A DNA stretch of 64,000 bases from Aquitalea magnusonii (GCF_003202035.1 NZ_QJKC01000011.1:97352-161351), one strand, 5' to 3'; counted from the first letter of the stretch, positions 44,954-54,914 are shown. Numbers and translations are program-made. The notes: generated from the sequence alone by a model not told the origin.

Positions 44954-46744
44954 TCAACGTACTTTCACGCTTACCAGCTCGCCGCCGTCCTCGCCGATGA
45001 CATGGGTGGAGCAGGCCAGGCAGGGGTCGAAGCTGTGCAGGGTGCGCAGGATTTCCAGCGGCTGATCCGGCACCGCCATCCTGGTGCCCATCAGCGAGGC
45101 TTCGTAAGCGCCGATCTGGCCCTTGGCGTCGCGCGGGCCGGCATTCCAGGTGGTGGGTACCACGCACTGGTAGCTGTCGATGCGGGTGTCGGCAATCTTC
45201 AGCCAGTGGCCCAGCGCGCCGCGCGGCGCTTCGGTAAAGCCCACACCCTTGGCCGCGGCCGGCCAGCTGGCCGGGTCCCACTTCTCCACATTGGCAGTCG
45301 CCGTGTCGCCGTTCTTGATATTGCTGATGAGACGGTCGAAGAAGTAGCGCATCTTGTTGGCAGCCCAGGACGACTCCAGCGCGCGCGCGGCAGTACGGCC
45401 CAGGGTGGAGAACAAGGCTTCCTTGGGTGCACCCAGCGCGTGCAGCAGCTTGTCCACCGGTTCCTTGAATTCCGGCTTGTTCTGGTGGTAGCCAATCAGG
45501 TAGCGTGCCAGCGGGCCCACTTCCATGGCATGGCCCTTCCAGCGCGGCGACTTGATCCAGGAGTACTTGGCGGATTCGTCCAGCTGCTCGATGCGGGTCT
45601 TGGTGCCCTTGTGCTTGGCACCCAGCTCGAATTTGGGCGCGGTGATGCCATCGAAGGGGTGCAGGCCCTTGCTGTCGTCGCCATAGCTGTACCAGCTGTG
45701 GGTGACGAATTCCTGGATTTCATCCGGGGCGTACAGGTCGATCGGGTGGATTTCGTTGAACTTGCCGTTGATGATGGCACCACGCGGCAGCAGCAGGCTG
45801 CTTTCGCTGTAGTCATTGGCATGGTCGGGGAAGTCGCCGTAGGACATCACGCTCTGGCTGGACAGGCCGCCACCGATGGAGGCCCAGTCCTTGTAGAAAC
45901 CGCCGATGGCGATGACGTCCGGAATGTATACCTGCTCGCAGAAGGTGATGGTGCGGTCGATGATCTGCGACACCAGGTTCAGCCGCTCCATATTGATGGC
46001 ACCGACTGCGCCCACATCGTCGATATTGATGGCGCAGGGCATGCCGCCCACCAGCCAGTTGGGGTGGGGGTTCTTGCCGCCAAAAATGGTATGGATCTTG
46101 ACGATTTCCTTCTGGAAATCCAGCGCTTCCAGATAGTGGGCTACCGCCATCAGGTTTGCTTCCGGCGGCAGTTTCATCGCCGGGTGACCCCAGTAGCCAT
46201 TGCGGAAGGGGCCCAGCTGGCCGGATTCGACAAAGCGCTTCAGTCGCGATTGCAGGTCACGGAAATAACCGGGGCTGGACATGGGCCAGTCGGAAATGCT
46301 CTGGGCCAGCTCGCTGGTTTTTTTCGGGTCGGCCTTGAGGGCGGACACCACGTCCACCCAGTCCAGCGCATGCAGATGGTAGAAGTGCACCAGGTGGTCG
46401 TGCACATACAGCGCCGCCTGCATGATGTTGCGGATCAGGTTGGCGTTTTCGGGAATCTTGATCTTCAGCGCGTCTTCCACCGCACGCACCGAGGTCAGCG
46501 CATGGGTGCCGGTGCACACGCCGCAGATGCGCTCGACAAAGGCCCAGGCGTCACGCGGGTCACGGCCCTTGAGGATGACTTCCAGGCCGCGCCACATGGT
46601 GCCGGTGGACACGGCATTGGTGATGATGTTGTTGCTGTCGATGTTCACTTCGCAGCGCAGATGGCCTTCGATACGGGTGACCGGGTCCACCACCACGCGG
46701 CGGCCGCTATTGTCCAGGGTAAAACCTTGGGTCTGGTAGGACAT
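44954..46744 (-). CDS. hupL: [NiFe]-hydrogenase large subunit HupL
   Basis: 596 aa. Holds the NiFe(CN)2CO active site of the H2-uptake enzyme. Nickel ligands: [10 protein letters not shown] (Cys74, Cys77, with His81) and DPCLACSTH near the C-terminus (Cys575, Cys578, His581). A 15-residue extension follows His581 and is the substrate of HupD. The start shares TGATG with the hupS stop. Confidence 0.97.
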   Translation of the reverse strand: MSYQTQGFTLDNSGRRVVVDPVTRIEGHLRCEVNIDSNNIITNAVSTGTMWRGLEVILKGRDPRDAWAFVERICGVCTGTHALTSVRAVEDALKIKIPENANLIRNIMQAALYVHDHLVHFYHLHALDWVDVVSALKADPKKTSELAQSISDWPMSSPGYFRDLQSRLKRFVESGQLGPFRNGYWGHPAMKLPPEANLMAVAHYLEALDFQKEIVKIHTIFGGKNPHPNWLVGGMPCAINIDDVGAVGAINMERLNLVSQIIDRTITFCEQVYIPDVIAIGGFYKDWASIGGGLSSQSVMSYGDFPDHANDYSESSLLLPRGAIINGKFNEIHPIDLYAPDEIQEFVTHSWYSYGDDSKGLHPFDGITAPKFELGAKHKGTKTRIEQLDESAKYSWIKSPRWKGHAMEVGPLARYLIGYHQNKPEFKEPVDKLLHALGAPKEALFSTLGRTAARALESSWAANKMRYFFDRLISNIKNGDTATANVEKWDPASWPAAAKGVGFTEAPRGALGHWLKIADTRIDSYQCVVPTTWNAGPRDAKGQIGAYEASLMGTRMAVPDQPLEILRTLHSFDPCLACSTHVIGEDGGELVSVKVR

Positions 46745-47868
46745 CAGACTTTCTCCTCGTTCTTGTCTTTATTCTGCGCGGGGGCGGCGGCGTCCAGCGG
46801 CTGCAGGTCCTGCTTTTTCAGCATGGTGCTCTTGATGGCGCTGACCGCGGCATGGGCGGCAATGGCGGCGCCAGCGGTGCCGGCCACGGTAAAGCCGATC
46901 TTGTCGGCATTGGCTTCCACGCCGAATTGCGGAATGGAGGTGACGCGGTCGTAGAAGGAGCCCTTGTCCCAGAAGCCTTCTTCCGAACAGCCGATGCAGC
47001 CGTGACCGGACTGGATGGGGAAGGACACGCCGTCGTTCCAGCGCACGGTGGAGCAGGCGTTATAGGTGGTGGGGCCTTTGCAGCCCATCTTGTACAGGCA
47101 GTAGCCCTTGCGCGCGCCATCGTCGTCCCAGTTCTCGACAAACTGACCAGCATCAAAGTGCGGGCGGCGATAGCATTTATCATGGATGCGCTGGCCGTAG
47201 AACATCTTGGGCCGGCCCTGGCGGTCCAGTTCCGGAATCTTGTCGAAGGTCACCATATAGGTAATCACGGCAGCCATGACTTCCGGAATCGGCGGACAGC
47301 CCGGCACCTTGATCACCGGCTTGTCCAGAATCACCTGGTGTACCGGCGTGGCGCGGGTGGGGTTGGGTTTGGCGGCCTGCACGCAGCCCCAGCTGGCACA
47401 GGAACCCCAGGCGATCAGTGCCTTGGCGTCGGCCGATACGCGCTTGAGTTTTTCCACGAAGGGCTCGCCACCGGGGAAGCAGTACATGCCGTCCTCGTTC
47501 AGCGGCGGGTTGCCTTCCACGGCCACGATGTAATTGCCTTTGTGGTTCTTGATCAGGTCGTCGAGGATGGCTTCGGCCTGATGCCCGGCGGCAGCCATGA
47601 TGGTGTCGTCGTAATCCAGCGAGATCAGCGACAGGATGGCGTCCTTGGCCAGCGGGTGGGCCGAGCGGATGAAGGACTCGGTACAGCAGGTGCACTCGAG
47701 GCCGTGCAGCCAGATGACCGGCACGCGCGGCTTGGTTTCCAGTGCGTAGGCAATGCGGGGGACAAAGGCTGAGCCCAGGCCCAGCGAGGTGGCGGTCAGG
47801 CTGCAGAACTTAAGAAAGCTGCGCCGAGTCACGCCCTGGCGACGCATGGCTTGATAGAAAGTCTCCAT
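46744..47868 (-). CDS. hupS: [NiFe]-hydrogenase small subunit HupS, oxygen-tolerant type
   Basis: 374 aa. Tat signal ([10 protein letters not shown]), a C-terminal membrane helix and three Fe-S clusters. The proximal-cluster region reads ECTCCTES (Cys59, Cys61, Cys62) and [14 protein letters not shown] (Cys157, Cys162). The extra cysteines at 61 and 162 replace the glycines of oxygen-sensitive enzymes and indicate a six-cysteine [4Fe-3S] cluster, the marker of group 1d oxygen-tolerant hydrogenases. [14 protein letters not shown] is also typical of this group. First gene of hupSLC. Confidence 0.97.
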   Translation of the reverse strand: METFYQAMRRQGVTRRSFLKFCSLTATSLGLGSAFVPRIAYALETKPRVPVIWLHGLECTCCTESFIRSAHPLAKDAILSLISLDYDDTIMAAAGHQAEAILDDLIKNHKGNYIVAVEGNPPLNEDGMYCFPGGEPFVEKLKRVSADAKALIAWGSCASWGCVQAAKPNPTRATPVHQVILDKPVIKVPGCPPIPEVMAAVITYMVTFDKIPELDRQGRPKMFYGQRIHDKCYRRPHFDAGQFVENWDDDGARKGYCLYKMGCKGPTTYNACSTVRWNDGVSFPIQSGHGCIGCSEEGFWDKGSFYDRVTSIPQFGVEANADKIGFTVAGTAGAAIAAHAAVSAIKSTMLKKQDLQPLDAAAPAQNKDKNEEKV

Positions 47869-47983
47869 GTGTTTACGCTCCTCCCTGCCATGCTTATGGC
47901 ATTCGATGTGTTTTCTTGTTGTGCCGGATCTGCGTTATTGGTCTGTCCGGACAGGCTGGCGGTGTTGCAACCTGACCAACGCT

Positions 47984-47999
47984 TTCAATATCCGTGCCA
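47984..47999 (-). promoter_or_regulatory. Sigma-54 promoter of hupSLC
   Basis: Minus strand TGGCACGGATATTGAA compared with TGGCACRNNNNTTGCW: one mismatch (A for C at -12). The predicted start near 47973 gives a leader of about 105 bases. Same mismatch as the hupD site. Confidence 0.68.
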
Positions 48000-48080
48000 G
48001 CACGGCGGCATGAAAAAGTGTCGACAAAACAGCGCTTTGCCAGCAGGGTGTGGCAGGGGAGGTGTAAACTTGCTTTGCAG

Positions 48081-48100
48081 TTTGCCGGCAAAGTGGAAAA
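48081..48100. promoter_or_regulatory. Candidate HupR site upstream of hupS
   Basis: Perfect palindrome TTTGCCGGCAAA (48081-48092) followed by GTGGAAAA. It lies about 108-127 bases upstream of the predicted sigma-54 start point. A similar segment is upstream of hupD. Confidence 0.4.
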
Positions 48101-48142
48101 CAGGCGTGGTACGCAAAATGCATCAAATGCGCGGGCTCGCCC

Positions 48143-48170
48143 TTTAGATGTTAAGTAATAAATGTATAAT
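48143..48170 (+). promoter_or_regulatory. Probable promoter of the CBS-PAS-GGDEF-EAL gene
   Basis: -10 TATAAT at 48165-48170 (perfect), 16-base spacer, weak -35 TTTAGA at 48143-48148, about 39 bases before the start. Confidence 0.55.
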
Positions 48171-48208
48171 GTTGCCGTTGTGAACGCTAAATTGCTTACA
48201 GGTGTCCG

Positions 48209-50710
48209 ATGATGTCCCCGCTGATGCAGCCCATAGAGCAGATTGCCTCGACTGATATTCTCAGTTGCACACCGGAGACGCTGATCCACGAGGCGGCCAG
48301 CCTGATGGTGCAGTCCGGTTGCGGCTCCATCGTGGTGTTTGCCGCACCTGGCCAGGCCGTGGGCATCTGGACCGAAACCGATGCGCTGGCCGTGGATCTG
48401 GAAGACGCGGCGGCGCGCTGCCGCCCCATCAGCGAGGTGATGAGCCAGCCGGTGGTGACGCTGGCGCACCATCTGAGCGTGCATGATGTGCTGGGACAAT
48501 TCCGCAGCAAGGGCATCCGCCATGCCCTGGTTGAAAAAGAGGGGACGATAGTCGGCCTGGTGTCGCTGTCGGACGTGGTGCTGTGTCAGGGCACCGAAGC
48601 CTTTCTCGGGCTGAAACGGCTGGATGGCATACTGGCGCCGCCGGCGGTCATCCTGCAGGCCAGCGATAATCTTTCCGCCGCACTCTCCAGCATGCGCGAA
48701 CAGCAGCTGACCGCACTGGGGGTACAGTTTGCCGATGGCAGCTACGGCATCCTCACCCAGCGCGACGTGGTGGGCATGGTGGCTGCCGGGCAGGGCGATG
48801 TGGAGCTGGGCAGCATCTGCACCCGTCCGGTGATCGGTGTGGCCAGCAGCAGCAGCCTGTTACAGGCGCGACGGGTGATCCTGCAGCACCAGATCCGCCA
48901 TCTGGCGGTATTTGATGCCGACCACAAGCTGGTGCATATCGTCGGTTTTCGCGAAATCATCCAGAGCATAGAACACGAATTCCTGCTGGAACTGCATGGT
49001 GCGCTGCGCGAGCGCGACGAAGCCTTGTTGCAATCGCGCCAGAGCCTGCTGCTGGCGGACAAGGTGTTCGAAGCCACCATGGAAGGCATTGTCATTACCG
49101 ATGGCAATGGCTTCATCCAGTCGGTCAATCCCGCCTTCAGCCGCATCACCGGCTACGCACGCGAAGAAGCCATCGGCAAGACGCCGGCCTTGCTCAAGTC
49201 CGGCAAGCAATCCCCCGAATTCTACGAATACCTGTGGCGCTGCCTGCGGCACGATGGGTTCTGGCAGGGCGAGGTGGTGAACCGGCGCAAGAACGGCTTG
49301 CTGTATACCGAACACCTGAGCATCACCGCCATCCGCGACGAGCGCGGCGAATGCCTGCACTACGTGGCGGTGTTTTCCGACATCACCCAGCGCAAGCAGG
49401 CCGAGGAACGGCTGCATTTTCTGGCCAACCATGATGCGCTGACCGGCCTGCCCAACCGCACGCTGTTTATCGAAAAGCTGCAGTCGGCGGTGGAGCAGGC
49501 ACGGCAGTTTGATCGCCGTTTTGCCTTGCTGTTCATCGATCTGGACCGCTTCAAGATGGTGAACGACACCCTGGGTCACCATGCCGGCGACGAGCTGCTG
49601 ATGCGGATTGCCAGCGAGTTGCAGCGCATCGTGCCCAATCTGTCCACCGTGTCGCGTCTGTCCGGCGACGAATTCACCGTGCTGCTGGAAAACGTGGTGA
49701 CGGTACAGCAAGTGGCCAGCCGGGCGCAGAGCATTCTGGATGCCATTTCGGCCGAATCCACCGTAGCCGGGCAGGGCGTGTTCATTTCCGCCAGCATCGG
49801 CATCAGCATGTTTCCGGAAGATGGCGCCATGGCTGACGCCCTGCTGGTGAATGCCGACACCGCCATGTACCGCGCCAAGGAGCGCGGCAAGAACAATTTC
49901 CAGTTCTACACCGCCGACATGAATGCGCGCGCCATCGAGCGCCTGAAAATGGAATACAGCCTGCACCGCGCGCTGGCGCAGGACGAGCTGGAAGTGTGGT
50001 ATCAGCCCAAGGTGGAGCTGGCTTCCGGCCGCATCATCGGGGCCGAAGCACTGCTGCGCTGGCAGCATCCGGACATGGGGCTGATTTCCCCGGCGCAGTT
50101 CATTCCGATTGCCGAGGAAAGCTCGCTGATCACCAGCATCGGTGAATGGGTGCTGGACACCACCTGTGGCGCCATCCGCCGCTGGCGCGATGCCGGCCTG
50201 CTGCAAGGGCGCATTGCGGTCAATGTGTCCGGCCGCCAGCTGAAGTATTCCAGCATCGTCGACAGCGTGGCGCAGGCGCTGGAGCGGCACAGCCTGCCCA
50301 GTAGCGCGCTGGAGCTGGAAATCACCGAAAGCGTGGCCATGGACGAAGACAGCGGCATGGTGGAGGTGCTGCACCGCTTGCAGGCGCTGGGCATTTATCT
50401 GTCCATCGACGATTTCGGCACCGGCTATTCCAGCCTGTCCTATCTCAAGCGCCTGCCGGTGCGCGGCCTGAAAATCGACCAGAGCTTCATCATGGACCTG
50501 CACCAGGACCGCGACGACGCCGCCATCACCCAGGCCATCATCTCGATTGCCCGCAGCCTGGGGCTGGAACTGGTGGCTGAAGGGGTGGAGCTGGAAGAGC
50601 AGCGCCGCTTCCTGCTGGAGCAGGGCTGCGACTGCGGCCAGGGCTATCTGTTCAGCCGGGCGGTGCCAGCCGCCGAGTTCGAGACCTTGCTGCGGCAGCA
50701 GCACGGCTGA
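48209..50710 (+). CDS. CBS-PAS-GGDEF-EAL signalling protein
   Basis: 833 aa, soluble. CBS-type repeats cover about residues 1-250 (TPETLIHEAASLMVQSGCGS, GILTQRDVVGMV), likely binding adenine nucleotides. A coiled coil and a PAS domain follow (SVNPAFSRITGYAREEAIGK), then a GGDEF domain (about 420-580) with the active-site loop changed to LSGDEF, and an EAL domain (about 590-833) with intact GAEALLRWQHP and IDDFGTGYSSLSYLKRLP. Likely a c-di-GMP phosphodiesterase; whether the SGDEF cyclase is active is unknown. Its start is divergent from hupS. Confidence 0.9.
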   Translation: MMSPLMQPIEQIASTDILSCTPETLIHEAASLMVQSGCGSIVVFAAPGQAVGIWTETDALAVDLEDAAARCRPISEVMSQPVVTLAHHLSVHDVLGQFRSKGIRHALVEKEGTIVGLVSLSDVVLCQGTEAFLGLKRLDGILAPPAVILQASDNLSAALSSMREQQLTALGVQFADGSYGILTQRDVVGMVAAGQGDVELGSICTRPVIGVASSSSLLQARRVILQHQIRHLAVFDADHKLVHIVGFREIIQSIEHEFLLELHGALRERDEALLQSRQSLLLADKVFEATMEGIVITDGNGFIQSVNPAFSRITGYAREEAIGKTPALLKSGKQSPEFYEYLWRCLRHDGFWQGEVVNRRKNGLLYTEHLSITAIRDERGECLHYVAVFSDITQRKQAEERLHFLANHDALTGLPNRTLFIEKLQSAVEQARQFDRRFALLFIDLDRFKMVNDTLGHHAGDELLMRIASELQRIVPNLSTVSRLSGDEFTVLLENVVTVQQVASRAQSILDAISAESTVAGQGVFISASIGISMFPEDGAMADALLVNADTAMYRAKERGKNNFQFYTADMNARAIERLKMEYSLHRALAQDELEVWYQPKVELASGRIIGAEALLRWQHPDMGLISPAQFIPIAEESSLITSIGEWVLDTTCGAIRRWRDAGLLQGRIAVNVSGRQLKYSSIVDSVAQALERHSLPSSALELEITESVAMDEDSGMVEVLHRLQALGIYLSIDDFGTGYSSLSYLKRLPVRGLKIDQSFIMDLHQDRDDAAITQAIISIARSLGLELVAEGVELEEQRRFLLEQGCDCGQGYLFSRAVPAAEFETLLRQQHG

Positions 50711-50766
50711 GTGATGGGTGGCAGTGCGACTTGTCGCTGCCGCCTGCACTGCATTATGCTGGGCGG

Positions 50767-51618
50767 ATGCCCAGCTCCCTCTCCCCCAGTCCGGCATCCA
50801 GCCCCGCCGCGCCGCTGTTCTGGCGCGATCCGCAGCTGCCCTTCCTGGAAATCCGCAGCGTGCCGGATGGCCGGCAAGTGTGTTATGCCCGCCATGCGCA
50901 CGAGCACTTTTCCATCGGCGCCATCACCAGCGGCAGCAGCACTTACCTGAGCCTGCAAGACCGTTACCGCGTGGGCCGCGGCAGCGTGGTGCTGATGAAT
51001 CCGGGTGATGTCCACGCCTGCAATCCCATAGCCAACCAGCCCTGGTCGTATCACATGCTGTATGTCGACACGCCATGGCTGGCCGCCTTGCAAACCGAAT
51101 TGGGGCTGAGTGCCAATCAGGATTTTCATGGTTTCCAGCTCAGGCTGAGCGAGGATGCCAGCCTGTATCACGGCCTGCTGCAACTGGTGGCCGCCTGCCA
51201 TTCCGCTGCCGGCGGCCAGCTGGTCCGGCAGCAAACGGCCACGGCCTTTTTCACCGCCCTGCAACAGCCACGGCCAGCACCGCGCCGTACGCCGGCGCCG
51301 GTGCACCCGCGGCTGCAACTGGCGGCCGACTATATCAACGACCACTACGCCGACGACATCAGCCTGCAGGCGATCTGCAGCGCCTCCGCCTTGTCCGCCT
51401 CCTACCTGATCCGCGCCTTTCGCCAGCGCTATCACATGACACCGCACGAATACCTGCTAAACCGGCGCATCCAGCGTGGCAAAAGCCTGTTGCGCAGCGG
51501 CCAGCCGATTGCCCAGGTGGCGCAGGCGCTGGGCTTTGCCGACCAGGCGCACTTCCAGCGCACCTTCAAGCGGCTGGTGGCGGCCACGCCCGGTCAGTAT
51601 TGCCGCAGCGTGGGCTGA
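50767..51618 (+). CDS. AraC-family transcriptional regulator
   Basis: 283 aa. N-terminal cupin effector domain (RHAHEHFSIGAITSGSSTYLS, LMNPGDVHACNPI) and two C-terminal HTH units (ISLQAICSASALSASYLIRAF and PIAQVAQALGFADQAHFQRTF). The ATG at 50767 is preferred; an upstream TTG at 50731 is possible. It is convergent with, and adjacent to, a LysE exporter gene, which it may control. Confidence 0.85.
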   Translation: MPSSLSPSPASSPAAPLFWRDPQLPFLEIRSVPDGRQVCYARHAHEHFSIGAITSGSSTYLSLQDRYRVGRGSVVLMNPGDVHACNPIANQPWSYHMLYVDTPWLAALQTELGLSANQDFHGFQLRLSEDASLYHGLLQLVAACHSAAGGQLVRQQTATAFFTALQQPRPAPRRTPAPVHPRLQLAADYINDHYADDISLQAICSASALSASYLIRAFRQRYHMTPHEYLLNRRIQRGKSLLRSGQPIAQVAQALGFADQAHFQRTFKRLVAATPGQYCRSVG

Positions 51619-51619
51619 A

Positions 51620-52201
51620 TCATCCCTGCAGCAGGTAGAGCGCGCTGCCCGCCAGCAGCAGCGCCAGCAGGCGGTTGAACAGCCGCATGCGCGGCGGATG
51701 GCGCAGCAAGCCTTGCAGACGTGCACCGGCCCAGGCCCAGCAGGCAATCGACAGATAGCAGACGACAAAATAGATGGCGGCAAACTGCCACACCAACAGT
51801 GCTTCGCCATGGCTGACAAAGGCGCCCATGCCGGCCAGCGCAGCCAGCCAGGCCTTGGGGTTCAGCCATTGCATCAGCGCGCCATGGCGAAACGAAGGCC
51901 GCCGCTGCTGCGCACCCAGTTCGCCACTGGCGCGGGCGAGCTGCCACGCCAGATACAGCAGAAAGCCCACCCCGGCGTACTGGATCAGCCGGCTTGCCGC
52001 CGGTAGCCCGGCCAGCAGTTCGGCCAGACCCAGGCCGGTGAGCAGGAAGAGCAGGGTAAAGCCGATGGTGGCGCCACTGACATGGCGCAAGCTGGGCCAG
52101 AAGCCATGGCTGGCACCGCAGCCGAAAGCCACGATATTGACCGGGCCGGGCGAAATGGAAGCCGCCAGCGCAAAAGCGGCCATGGACAGGAAGACTTGCA
52201 T
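51620..52201 (-). CDS. LysE-family amino-acid exporter
   Basis: 193 aa, six predicted membrane segments. The N-terminus (ASISPGPVNIVAFGCGASHG) and LNPKAWLAALAGMGAF are the LysE/RhtB signatures. Exports an amino acid or analogue; the substrate is unknown. The start at 52201 has GAGGATT upstream. The frame continues upstream to 52252 without a good start. Confidence 0.85.
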   Translation of the reverse strand: MQVFLSMAAFALAASISPGPVNIVAFGCGASHGFWPSLRHVSGATIGFTLLFLLTGLGLAELLAGLPAASRLIQYAGVGFLLYLAWQLARASGELGAQQRRPSFRHGALMQWLNPKAWLAALAGMGAFVSHGEALLVWQFAAIYFVVCYLSIACWAWAGARLQGLLRHPPRMRLFNRLLALLLAGSALYLLQG

Positions 52202-52350
52202 GGGAATCCTCAAGGGTGGAGTGGACCCTGAAGATAAAGTCGCCGCCGGCACGGGTATTGAACAAAATCACCCTGTTCGCCCGGAGAGGGGCGCAAGAGA
52301 ACCGCAGGCAGCACCGGTTACCACACCGGCAGCAGCAGATGGCGGCAGGC

Positions 52351-52992
52351 TCAGTCTTGCGCCGGGGCGGCCGGCAGGGTTTTCTGTTTCAGCTGCAGCA
52401 GGGTGTCACGTATCAGGGTGCAGAACGCTTCCTTGTTCTCCAGATGCGGCAGGCTGCGGCCAATGGCGATATCGACAAAAAACGGCACCGGCAGCCACTG
52501 GCCACGCCCCATGGCCCGGCCCAGGCCATGCAGGTAGACCGGCACCACCGGGATGTCGGGGAAGTCACGCAGCAGATACCAGATGCCGGATTTGATATCG
52601 GACAGGGCCTCCGGCTCGCCGCGGGTGCCTTCCGGAAACAGCACCAGGATGTCGCCGTTGTGCAGGGCCTGGCGGCAGCCGGCCAGTGGATCGCGGCGCA
52701 TGCCACCGCGTACCACCGGGATGATGCCCACCACATGGGTGGCGAACCAGGCCAGCCAGCGGTTTTTCAGAAAGTAATCCGCCGCAGCCGCAGGGCGCAC
52801 GCGCGGAATCAGCCCCAGCGGAAACAGGCTGTATAGCGCCAGGATGTCCAGATGGCTGTTGTGGTTGGCAATGACAATGGCTGGCCCGGTGCCGGGCAGC
52901 CGTTCCTGATGGCGCACCGTGACGCCCAGCCATAGCCGGACCACCGGCCGAGCCAGCAGCATGACAAAAAGTATCCGCAGCAGATTGTTCAT
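52351..52992 (-). CDS. 1-acyl-sn-glycerol-3-phosphate acyltransferase (PlsC-type)
   Basis: 213 aa. Acyltransferase that converts lysophosphatidate to phosphatidate. NHNSHLD (about residues 45-51) is the catalytic NHxxxxD motif, LFPEGTRGEP binds the glycerol phosphate, and PVVPVYLHG is also conserved. N-terminal membrane anchor. Third gene of a phospholipid operon: CDP-alcohol transferase, CdsA-like, then this. Confidence 0.88.
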   Translation of the reverse strand: MNNLLRILFVMLLARPVVRLWLGVTVRHQERLPGTGPAIVIANHNSHLDILALYSLFPLGLIPRVRPAAAADYFLKNRWLAWFATHVVGIIPVVRGGMRRDPLAGCRQALHNGDILVLFPEGTRGEPEALSDIKSGIWYLLRDFPDIPVVPVYLHGLGRAMGRGQWLPVPFFVDIAIGRSLPHLENKEAFCTLIRDTLLQLKQKTLPAAPAQD

Positions 52993-52999
52993 GTCCAAG

Positions 53000-53947
53000 C
53001 TAGAAATACAGGTAATGCACGTAGTGGAAGAACAGCGGCGCGGTATAGGTGAGCGAATCCAGCCGGTCCAGAATGCCGCCGTGGCCCGGCAACAGCCGGC
53101 CCGAATCTTTCACGCCGATATCGCGTTTCACCGCCGAAATCACAATGTCACCGATGAAGCCCATGGTGCCAATCAGCAAGCCGGCCAGCGCGGCATACAG
53201 CGGGCTGAACGGCGTCAGCCAGGGGCCGAGCAGCCAGCCAAGAACGCTGGTGGTGAGCGCGCCGCCGACAAAACCCTCCAGTGTCTTGTTGGGCGATACC
53301 TTGGGGGCAATCTTGCGTTTGCCGCAGGACTTGCCCCACAGGTATTGCGCCACATCATTCAGCTGGGTGAGGGTCACCAGATAAAACAGCATCATCGCCC
53401 CCTGTGCCGGTACGCCGATGCCGGTGAGCTGCGGCAGGGTGAGCACGGCCGCCATGTGGCTCAGGCAGAACACGCTGATCATCAGCCCCCATTGCAGCGA
53501 AGCGGCCGCCTTGAGAAAGCCCTGTGTCTCGCCGATCAGCACCATGCGCATGGGCAGGAACAGAAAGATGTACACCGGGATGAAAATGATGAACATGCCG
53601 TACCAGTGGATGCCCAGCCAGTAATACTGCAGGGGGATGCTCAGATAGGCCCAGAACAGCACCACATGGTCGGCAGTGCGCGTGGCGCACAGCGTGAGGT
53701 ATTCCTTGAGCGCCAGAAAGCTGATCAGGGCAAACACCACCAGTGCGACAGGAATATTGCCCAGGATGGTGAGTGAGAAACAGCCGACAATCCACCACCA
53801 GGTCTTGATGCGCAGCTTCAGCTCCAGCCAGTTCTTTTCCGGTTTGCGCGCCTCCAGCAGACGGATGCTGCTGCTTGCCAGCACCAGCAGCAGGAACACG
53901 CCGCCCAGTGCCCAGAGCAGCGGCGGCGGTAACAGCAGATTAAACAT
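53000..53947 (-). CDS. Phosphatidate cytidylyltransferase (CdsA-like)
   Basis: 315 aa, about eight membrane segments. Makes CDP-diacylglycerol. The CdsA signature is present as VKDSGRLLPGHGGILDRLDS near the C-terminus. Gene arrangement resembles E. coli ynbA-ynbB, so this may be a second, non-housekeeping CdsA (inference). Its start overlaps the upstream gene by 8 bases. Confidence 0.9.
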   Translation of the reverse strand: MFNLLLPPPLLWALGGVFLLLVLASSSIRLLEARKPEKNWLELKLRIKTWWWIVGCFSLTILGNIPVALVVFALISFLALKEYLTLCATRTADHVVLFWAYLSIPLQYYWLGIHWYGMFIIFIPVYIFLFLPMRMVLIGETQGFLKAAASLQWGLMISVFCLSHMAAVLTLPQLTGIGVPAQGAMMLFYLVTLTQLNDVAQYLWGKSCGKRKIAPKVSPNKTLEGFVGGALTTSVLGWLLGPWLTPFSPLYAALAGLLIGTMGFIGDIVISAVKRDIGVKDSGRLLPGHGGILDRLDSLTYTAPLFFHYVHYLYF

Positions 53948-54548
53948 GGTGGCCTTCTTTCAGTATGGCGCGGGCACGATTGAACACGGTCAGCAGCATC
54001 AGCAAGGCGCTGCTGCCGAACAGCCAGTCGGCATAGCCGGCGCTGGCCGGTGCGATGACCAGCAGCAAAGCAAAACCACCGTAGCAGAAGGCGCGGTCGC
54101 TCTTGCCCATGGGCCCGTCGTAGCGTCGTGTACTGCCCAGGCTGGGGCCCAGTATGCCGACAAATTCGGTCAGCATCGCCAGCAGTACCGCCAGCACCAC
54201 CAGTGCCGGATGGCTGCTCAGGCTGCAGAAGGGCAGATACAGCGCGGCATCGGATACCACGTCGCCCACTTCATTGAGGATGGCCCCCAGGCGCGATTGC
54301 TGGCCGAATTCGCGGGCCAGCATGCCATCGATGGCATTCAGGGCCATGCGCAGCAGCAGAAACAGCGGCAGCAGCAGCCAGGGCAGTGTGTGGCTTGCGG
54401 CCAGCCATAGCCAGGCGCCATAGGCCAGTGAGCCCAGCATGGCGGCGAGGGTGACCTGGTTGGCGCTGATGCCGGCAGCGGCCAGTGTATGCAGCAGCGG
54501 GCGTAGCAGGCGCTGAAAGCGGGATTTGAGAGCGTAGATGCTTGGCAT
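53940..54548 (-). CDS. CDP-alcohol phosphatidyltransferase
   Basis: 202 aa. Integral membrane enzyme; the family motif DG(x)2AR(x)8G(x)3D(x)3D is visible in IDGMLAREFG and NEVGDVVSD. Uses CDP-diacylglycerol, made by the next gene, to build a phospholipid headgroup. First gene of the three-gene operon; the acceptor alcohol cannot be told. Confidence 0.88.
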   Translation of the reverse strand: MPSIYALKSRFQRLLRPLLHTLAAAGISANQVTLAAMLGSLAYGAWLWLAASHTLPWLLLPLFLLLRMALNAIDGMLAREFGQQSRLGAILNEVGDVVSDAALYLPFCSLSSHPALVVLAVLLAMLTEFVGILGPSLGSTRRYDGPMGKSDRAFCYGGFALLLVIAPASAGYADWLFGSSALLMLLTVFNRARAILKEGHHV

Positions 54549-54914
54549 GATGGTAAGGCTGCTGCCGTGGTGGGCACAGCTTGTTTGACGTTGGAATAAT
54601 AATTATCTGGCATTCTGCCTAGTGCGCTGGCAATGAGCAAATGATCGCGGTGGCTTGTGGTTATTACTTAAGTAAAAATAGTTAAACAGTCGCGGCAGCT
54701 ACCGGCTGGTGCTCAGGCGCGGCGGTGGGCCGACGGCGCATGCCGTGCGGTGTGGCGGCGTGGCCGGGCCGCATGGATAGTCATATTGGTGGGGGGAGGC
54801 CGCAATGAAAAAGCCGTTCACTGCAAGAGTGAACGGCTTTTGTGGTCTGAGCGCTGCAATCGCGCGCGTCCTGCCCGGTTAAAGGGGCGGTGGCGCGGGC
54901 CGGTGGCGGCAGGC
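54549..54914. other. Intergenic region between the phospholipid operon and serS
   Basis: 366 bases. Contains the serS terminator (54808-54844). The left part must carry the promoter of the phospholipid operon, but no clear boxes were seen. No gene supported. Confidence 0.55.
54808..54844 (-). terminator. Terminator of serS
   Basis: AAAAGCCGTTCACT-GCAAG-AGTGAACGGCTTTT, a long perfect stem 71 bases after the serS stop. Confidence 0.88.

Larger units (their letters stand above)
47869..48208. other. Divergent regulatory region between hupS and the CBS-PAS-GGDEF-EAL gene
   Basis: 340 bases, no gene. It contains the sigma-54 site and activator motif for hupS, and a sigma-70-like promoter for the diverging gene. 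Confidence 0.8.

Noticed and set aside
44861..46954. 697-codon open frame antisense to hupL
   Set aside because: Shadow of a verified large subunit; no signal or motif.
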